Positions 8,059 to 8,120 of a DNA stretch of 8,120 bases are shown here, one piece after another (position 1 is the stretch's first letter; the number at the start of each line of letters is the position of its first letter). The translations under genes and the position numbers were made by a program. This DNA is from Pseudomonadota bacterium (GTDB lineage Bacteria; Pseudomonadota; Gammaproteobacteria; Burkholderiales; Burkholderiaceae_C): contig JAEWBU010000362.1 in NCBI GenBank assembly GCA_023390985.1, positions 1 to 8,120 on the forward strand, given 5' to 3'. The notes under the pieces were generated by a model that searched no databases, was not told the origin of the DNA, and was given only the letters and a program-made list of their open reading frames with translations.

Positions 8059-8120
8059 ATGCCCGCCGAGCCGTCCACCATCAACCTGACGCATCACTTC
8101 CTGATCGCGATGCCCGGGCT
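8059..8120 (+). CDS. yqgE: YqgE/AlgH family protein, 5' end only
   Basis: The first 20 complete codons of a gene that runs off the window. The peptide begins MPAEPSTINLTHHFLIAMPG; the stretch NLTHHFLIAMP closely matches the start of the YqgE/AlgH (DUF179) family, in which E. coli YqgE begins MNLQHHFLIAMPAL. The molecular function of the family is not firmly known; the name AlgH comes from an effect on alginate expression in Pseudomonas. It diverges from phrB across 22 bases, and in related Burkholderiales it is commonly followed by ruvX and pyrimidine genes, which cannot be checked here. No Shine-Dalgarno sequence precedes the ATG. The identification rests on a short but distinctive stretch. 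Confidence 0.85.
   Translation, partial: MPAEPSTINLTHHFLIAMPG

Noticed and set aside
8054..8059. The palindrome TGATCA overlapping the yqgE start as an operator site.
   Set aside because: Six bases is too short, there is no second half-site, and such palindromes occur by chance.

Overview
The window is G+C-rich (roughly two thirds or more), and nearly every base is coding. Protein sequences and gene order point to a betaproteobacterium of the Burkholderiales, most likely Comamonadaceae (Variovorax/Ramlibacter/Acidovorax-like). This placement comes from recognising the families and the neighbourhood, with pil-chp genes next to a photolyase and then yqgE. No database search was made.

Layout. 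(1) Bases 1-678 hold the 3' end of pilJ, the chemoreceptor of the type IV pilus (twitching) chemosensory system. (2) Bases 722-6544 hold one very large gene, chpA, a 1940-residue CheA-type hybrid histidine kinase. It has several Hpt or Hpt-like modules, then dimerisation, ATPase, CheW and receiver domains. (3) chpA ends in an intrinsic terminator that lies inside the 3' end of the convergent gene phrB (6555-8036, minus strand), a class I CPD photolyase. The two stop codons sit in the arms of a small inverted repeat, with only 10 bases between the genes. (4) A 22-base gap separates phrB from the divergent yqgE/AlgH-family gene, which begins at 8059 and runs off the window. A -10-like TAAAAT is placed so that yqgE may be transcribed without a leader.

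How the genes work together. PilJ senses signals at the cell pole and controls ChpA. ChpA phosphorylates response regulators (PilG and PilH in known systems, expected upstream of this window) that control pilus extension and retraction. phrB (light-driven repair of pyrimidine dimers) and yqgE are separate transcription units with no evident link to the pilus system.

No wholly new system is visible. The points worth a second look are the unequal phosphorylation sites of the ChpA Hpt modules, repeated acidic-hydrophobic motifs in its long linker, the absence of pilK and chpB at their usual places, the terminator embedded in the photolyase gene, and the possible leaderless start of yqgE. No stretch of 300 bases or more lacks a gene; the gaps are 43, 10 and 22 bases.
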